Shown here one piece after another: positions 6,206-8,230 of a stretch of DNA of 8,230 bases. A program made the translations under genes and the position numbers. The notes beneath the pieces were generated by a model that worked only from the letters and a program-made list of their open reading frames with translations, was not told the origin of the DNA and made no database searches. Origin of the DNA: Thermoplasmatota archaeon (GTDB lineage: Archaea > Thermoplasmatota > E2 > DHVEG-1); assembly GCA_030609445.1 (NCBI GenBank), contig JAUWCF010000033.1, forward strand, positions 1-8,230, written 5' to 3'. The number at the start of each line of letters is the position of its first letter. The stretch's first letter is position 1.

Positions 6206-6284
6206 AGATGCTTCTAAACTCAATACATACTTTTCAGTATTTAAATGGGAACGAGGGTTTGGTGAAAGTATTCATTTTCCTTAA
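6141..6284 (+). pseudogene. Degenerate reading frame, possibly the tail of a TnpB-like (IS200/IS605) gene
   Basis: One plus-strand frame runs from 6135 to the TAA at 6282-6284, interrupted only by TGA at 6141-6143 and TGA at 6183-6185. Between and after these stops it reads protein-like: GEPDGGSGKGEKM, then WVRLRPVDASKLN and FKWERGFGES. The basic glycine-rich piece followed by a short K-x-E-x tail reminds me of TnpB C-termini, whose 3' ends also encode structured RNA, but this is weak pattern memory without any diagnostic motif (no zinc-finger cysteines, no RuvC residues). It could equally be chance openness in a short frame. Confidence 0.2.
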
Positions 6285-6339
6285 TTTTATATATATTAAT
6301 AAGGTCATATATAGATATATTTTTACATATCTCTATTGG

Positions 6340-6750
6340 TTATATGTCAAAGAGAATTTTAACATAAAATGGTTCTGTATCTTTCACTTCTAACATATGA
6401 TACGTTACAGCCTTTACCTCAACACCCATCTTATGCTTGGAGGTATCATATTCCTCACCAAACACTTGTGCTGAAAGATGATTTTCATCAATTGCAACTT
6501 TAAATGAGCCAAACACAAGATTTTTTGCACTATTCAAAAACAAAAGCTCAGACAACCAATCTACTAGCAACTGTTCAAGATCAGGTGCTTCTAACTTAAT
6601 ACTATACTGTCCAACAATACCAATTTTTGAATTATCCGTAATAATATCAAACATCCCTACTGCAGCATTTTCAAACGCTTCTGAAATAGTTTTACCATAA
6701 GCTTTGATGCATACGTCTGCTGTGTGGTCAATAAGTTCATATTTTTTCAT
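6340..6750 (-). CDS. Archease (RtcB RNA-ligase activator)
   Basis: Archease helps the tRNA-splicing ligase RtcB by promoting guanylylation and multiple turnover. The 136-residue product has the family hallmarks: MKKYELIDHTAD with metal-binding Asp12, the SEAFENAAVGMF helix, LLVDWLSELLF in the middle, EVKAVTYH near the C-terminus, and an acidic end in LFDI (Asp135) that completes the calcium site. Length is typical. ATG 6750 has AAGGAAGG four to eleven bases upstream, a fair SD motif. No rtcB is in the window, so the partner must be elsewhere. It diverges from dph6 with 55 bp between the starts. Confidence 0.93.
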   Translation of the reverse strand: MKKYELIDHTADVCIKAYGKTISEAFENAAVGMFDIITDNSKIGIVGQYSIKLEAPDLEQLLVDWLSELLFLNSAKNLVFGSFKVAIDENHLSAQVFGEEYDTSKHKMGVEVKAVTYHMLEVKDTEPFYVKILFDI

Positions 6751-6805
6751 AATGCCTTCCTTTGATACGATAAATGTTTATGTGTTTAAAGATATACCTA
6801 TCGTA
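6751..6805. promoter_or_regulatory. Divergent archease/dph6 promoter region
   Basis: These 55 bp must hold both promoters. For archease a minus-strand AT-rich CATTTATCG (about 6768-6776) and an SD motif GGAAGG are visible. For dph6 a TTTATG (about 6777-6782) or TTTAAAGATATA (about 6785-6796) could be the TATA element; either places the transcription start at or near ATG 6806, and no SD motif precedes that ATG, so dph6 is probably leaderless. Confidence 0.35.
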
Positions 6806-7489
6806 ATGAATGTTGCCGTTCTGTTTTCAGGAGGAAAAGATTCAACCTATGCTGCATACCTTGCAAGAGAACATGGACACAAAATCTCTGTTCTTATTAC
6901 CCTTATTTCAGAAAATCCTGAAAGTTACATGTTTCACACACCCTCAATATCAAAAGTAGAAAAACAAGCAGAGGCAATGGAAATTCCTCTGATAATTAAG
7001 AAAACAAAAGGAGAAAAGGAAAAAGAATTAGTTGACTTAGAAAAGGCGATTGTTGAAGCTGCTGATAAGTACAGGATTAAAGGAATTGTTACAGGAGCTG
7101 TTGCAAGTGTTTATCAGGCAAGCAGGATTCAGAAAATTTGTGATAATCTAGATTTGGAATGTTTTAATCCATTATGGCAAAAGAATCCTGAAGAATATTG
7201 GGATGATCTTTTAAAAAATGGATTTGAAATTATTATTGTTGGAGTATCTGCTGAGGGCATGGGCGAGGAATGGTTGGGCCAAAAAATTGATAGAAAAATG
7301 TTAAATAAACTAAAGGAGATAGAGAGAAAGTTTAGAATTCATCTTTCCTTTGAAGGAGGTGAAGCTGAAACATTTGTTGTGGATTGCCCCTTATTTTATA
7401 AAAAATTGAGAATACTGAGATATGAAAAGAAATTCTCTAAAAGCAGTGGAATTTATAATATAATTAAGATTGCATTAGATAATAAGTAG
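6806..7489 (+). CDS. dph6: Diphthine--ammonia ligase (Dph6-type ATP pyrophosphatase, MJ0570 family)
   Basis: This enzyme catalyses the last step of diphthamide synthesis on translation elongation factor 2, amidating diphthine with ATP and ammonium. The 227-residue product starts with the PP-loop strand and motif VLFSGGKDS (5-13). It then has the family segments GIVTGAVASVYQASR (93-107), PLW (122-124), GVSAEGMGEEWLGQKID (146-162) and the GEGGEYETF-type motif, here FEGGEAETFVVDCPLF (182-197). Longer in-frame starts exist back to 6704, but ATG 6806 gives the canonical MNVAVLFSGGKDS, while the extension would run through the archease start. The 3' end overlaps an opposing relic frame by 15 bases. 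Confidence 0.94.
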   Translation: MNVAVLFSGGKDSTYAAYLAREHGHKISVLITLISENPESYMFHTPSISKVEKQAEAMEIPLIIKKTKGEKEKELVDLEKAIVEAADKYRIKGIVTGAVASVYQASRIQKICDNLDLECFNPLWQKNPEEYWDDLLKNGFEIIIVGVSAEGMGEEWLGQKIDRKMLNKLKEIERKFRIHLSFEGGEAETFVVDCPLFYKKLRILRYEKKFSKSSGIYNIIKIALDNK

Positions 7490-7615
7490 TCTATATTCTC
7501 CTCTTTTGACCCTCTCTATTATTTTTTTATTTTTCCAATAATCCCATATGATTTTTCGAGGAGATACATATCCTATGATGTGGTGGAGCTCACTGAATCT
7601 GGAATGAGTTAGCTT
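7475..7615 (-). pseudogene. Relic of a winged-helix-like protein C-terminus
   Basis: A minus-strand frame of 46 codons ends at TAA 7475-7477, is preceded by TGA at 7616-7618, and contains no ATG, GTG or TTG. It reads HSRFSELHHIIGYVSPRKII, then WDYWKNKKIIERVKRGEYRL. The last part is the recognition-helix and wing pattern of winged-helix regulators (compare L..KG.IERVKRG.YRL). The frame is far more protein-like than its plus-strand shadow. A second short frame (ATG 7680 to TAA 7609) lies just upstream in a shifted register, so a broken gene is possible, but that piece is not clearly protein-like. The end overlaps dph6. I judge it a decayed regulator fragment of unknown target. Confidence 0.45.
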
Positions 7616-7673
7616 TCAAAAAAAGGGAATGAAAAAAAGTGAAATTGTGTAGAGATCGAGTATGTCGCATGTT
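7616..7673. other. Intergenic stretch without recognisable features
   Basis: Between the relic frame and the PqqD-like gene there is a purine-rich plus strand with a run of seven A (7618-7624) and further A-rich tracts. On the minus strand this gives T-rich sequence (CTTTTTTTC, CCCTTTTTTT) after the PqqD-like gene, so it may end the OPT/PqqD transcript. Confidence 0.35.
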
Positions 7674-8033
7674 TTAACATTCTATGTAGTTTAAACCTAT
7701 CATTTGTTGGATAAATAAAAAGAGCCGTTGGTCAATGTTTTTTTCTTTTGGGAATTCTTTGTTAAGAACCTTAAGTATGTCTTTTAATGTGTTTTTTCCG
7801 TCGCAGTGCTGCCATACAATAGAGCCAAGTTTGTCCATGTTTGCAGTAAATACGTTGTCCTTTTTGATTAGTTTACAAAAAGAAATCCAAATATTGCTTT
7901 TGAACTTCGGAACCTTTATCTGTACGAGTCCTTCCTTGTTTGTCTCCCATTGAAAATCTGCTCGTGTCGGTTGGTATTGGAGCATTTCTTCAACGGTTGG
8001 CAGACGAGGTTTCTGTTTATTCTTCTTTTGCAA
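7674..8033 (-). CDS. PqqD-like small protein coupled to an OPT transporter gene
   Basis: The 119-residue product has a basic N-terminus and, from about residue 57, a PqqD-fold pattern: NVFTANMDKLGSIVWQHCDG, then a helix (LKDILKVLNKEFP) and a second helix ending in IGLNYIEC. PqqD domains are known as recognition modules that bind leader peptides of ribosomally made peptides, alone or fused to radical-SAM enzymes; many stand-alone archaeal and bacterial members have no known partner. No radical-SAM gene is visible here. The start is TTG 8033: a stop (TGA) lies a few codons upstream in the same frame, and GAGGG is spaced six bases before the TTG. The start lies 17 bases inside the upstream OPT gene, implying co-translation. 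A downstream ATG (7985) would cost 16 residues and lose the overlap. Confidence 0.7.
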   Translation of the reverse strand: MQKKNKQKPRLPTVEEMLQYQPTRADFQWETNKEGLVQIKVPKFKSNIWISFCKLIKKDNVFTANMDKLGSIVWQHCDGKNTLKDILKVLNKEFPKEKNIDQRLFLFIQQMIGLNYIEC

Positions 8034-8230
8034 ATATTTCCCTCAGTGGGATATATGCTAGGAGCATTGCGATAAAGAGGAATATGATGATTCCTGGTAG
8101 TACTGGCGGATAGTCAAATATTGCCAGATCTATGCCGCCGATGATGAGGAATGCAACAATAACTCCCATCAGTGCTTCTCCAGCGATAAGCCCAGCAGTG
8201 AGAAGTAATCCTGATCTTATAATCTTTTCT
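8017..8230 (-). CDS. OPT-family oligopeptide/metal-chelate transporter, C-terminal 70 residues (start outside window)
   Basis: The minus-strand frame enters from the window edge and ends at TAA 8017-8019. It encodes two hydrophobic segments: RSGLLLTAGLIAGEALMGV running into a long membrane helix, then PPVLPGIIIFLFIAMLLAYIPL with a short charged tail. The SGLIAGEALMG motif is characteristic of the last membrane region of OPT (oligopeptide transporter) proteins of the archaeal and bacterial branch, which carry small peptides or metal-chelate complexes across the cytoplasmic membrane by ion coupling. Only the tail is visible, so substrate cannot be judged. The stop lies inside the PqqD-like gene. 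Confidence 0.75.
   Translation of the reverse strand, partial: EKIIRSGLLLTAGLIAGEALMGVIVAFLIIGGIDLAIFDYPPVLPGIIIFLFIAMLLAYIPLREIFAKEE

Noticed and set aside
6184..6216. Tiny ORF ATGGGTGCGACTCCG... (ten codons) after GGAG in the GC island
   Set aside because: It overlaps the long inverted repeat, has a poorly spaced SD motif, and nothing supports translation.
6313..6332. AGATAT/ATATCT hairpin downstream of archease as a terminator
   Set aside because: A six-base A/T-only stem with an eight-base loop in low-complexity AT sequence is expected by chance.
6208..6393. Plus-strand open frame beginning MLLNSIHTF
   Set aside because: AT-rich composition with hydrophobic low-complexity text, running into the 3' end of the archease gene; no family resemblance.
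7517..7537. Oligo-T run after dph6 as its terminator
   Set aside because: Possible, but the same bases read as lysine/asparagine codons of the minus-strand winged-helix-like frame, so the T run may only reflect that frame.
7550..7604. Small plus-strand ORF encoding MMWWSSLNLE after GAGGAG
   Set aside because: Ten codons only, opposite to the more protein-like minus-strand relic; the SD-like match is probably chance.

Overview
The window looks like an AT-rich archaeal chromosome segment. Archease and a Dph6-type diphthamide ATP pyrophosphatase are present. Promoters look like TATA boxes about 25 bp before short or absent leaders, and Shine-Dalgarno (SD) motifs are mixed with apparently leaderless starts. 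A secreted C25 cysteine-peptidase lipoprotein, an OPT-type transporter and a nickel importer together would suit a protein-degrading euryarchaeon of the Thermoplasmata type with nickel enzymes such as [NiFe]-hydrogenase. That lineage call is inference.

Layout: (1) 1-2532, minus: the first 844 codons of a lipoprotein with a gingipain-like (peptidase C25) catalytic domain; its C-terminus lies outside the window. (2) 2620-5327, minus: a tightly overlapping nickel ECF transporter operon in the order nikM-nikL-nikQ-nikO. (3) 5456-5866, plus: nikR, divergent from nikM. The shared 128-bp control region carries two copies of a near-palindromic 13-mer, one at each predicted promoter. (4) 5870-6076, minus: a 68-residue DUF1858 CxxC protein, convergent with nikR. 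(5) 6077-6339: non-coding, holding a GC-rich island of about 80 bp with a perfect 9-bp inverted repeat and a degenerate reading frame; it may be a structured RNA or a transposon remnant. (6) 6340-6750, minus, archease, divergent from dph6 at 6806-7489, plus. (7) 7475-7615, minus: an open frame without a start codon that reads like the tail of a winged-helix protein, overlapping the end of dph6. (8) 7674-8033, minus: a PqqD-like small protein started by TTG inside the end of an OPT-family transporter gene (8017-8230, N-terminus off the window).

How they work together: NikM and NikL capture Ni(II) outside the membrane, NikQ couples movement to the NikO ATPase, and NikR shuts the system off when nickel is plentiful. 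The C25 lipoprotein (extracellular proteolysis) and the OPT transporter (peptide or metal-chelate uptake) could serve one peptide-feeding lifestyle. Archease and Dph6 are housekeeping functions for RNA ligation and EF-2 modification. The least explained items are the GC-rich island, the PqqD-OPT pairing, the operator architecture of nikR/nikM and the winged-helix relic. I see no CRISPR array, rRNA, tRNA or intact insertion sequence.
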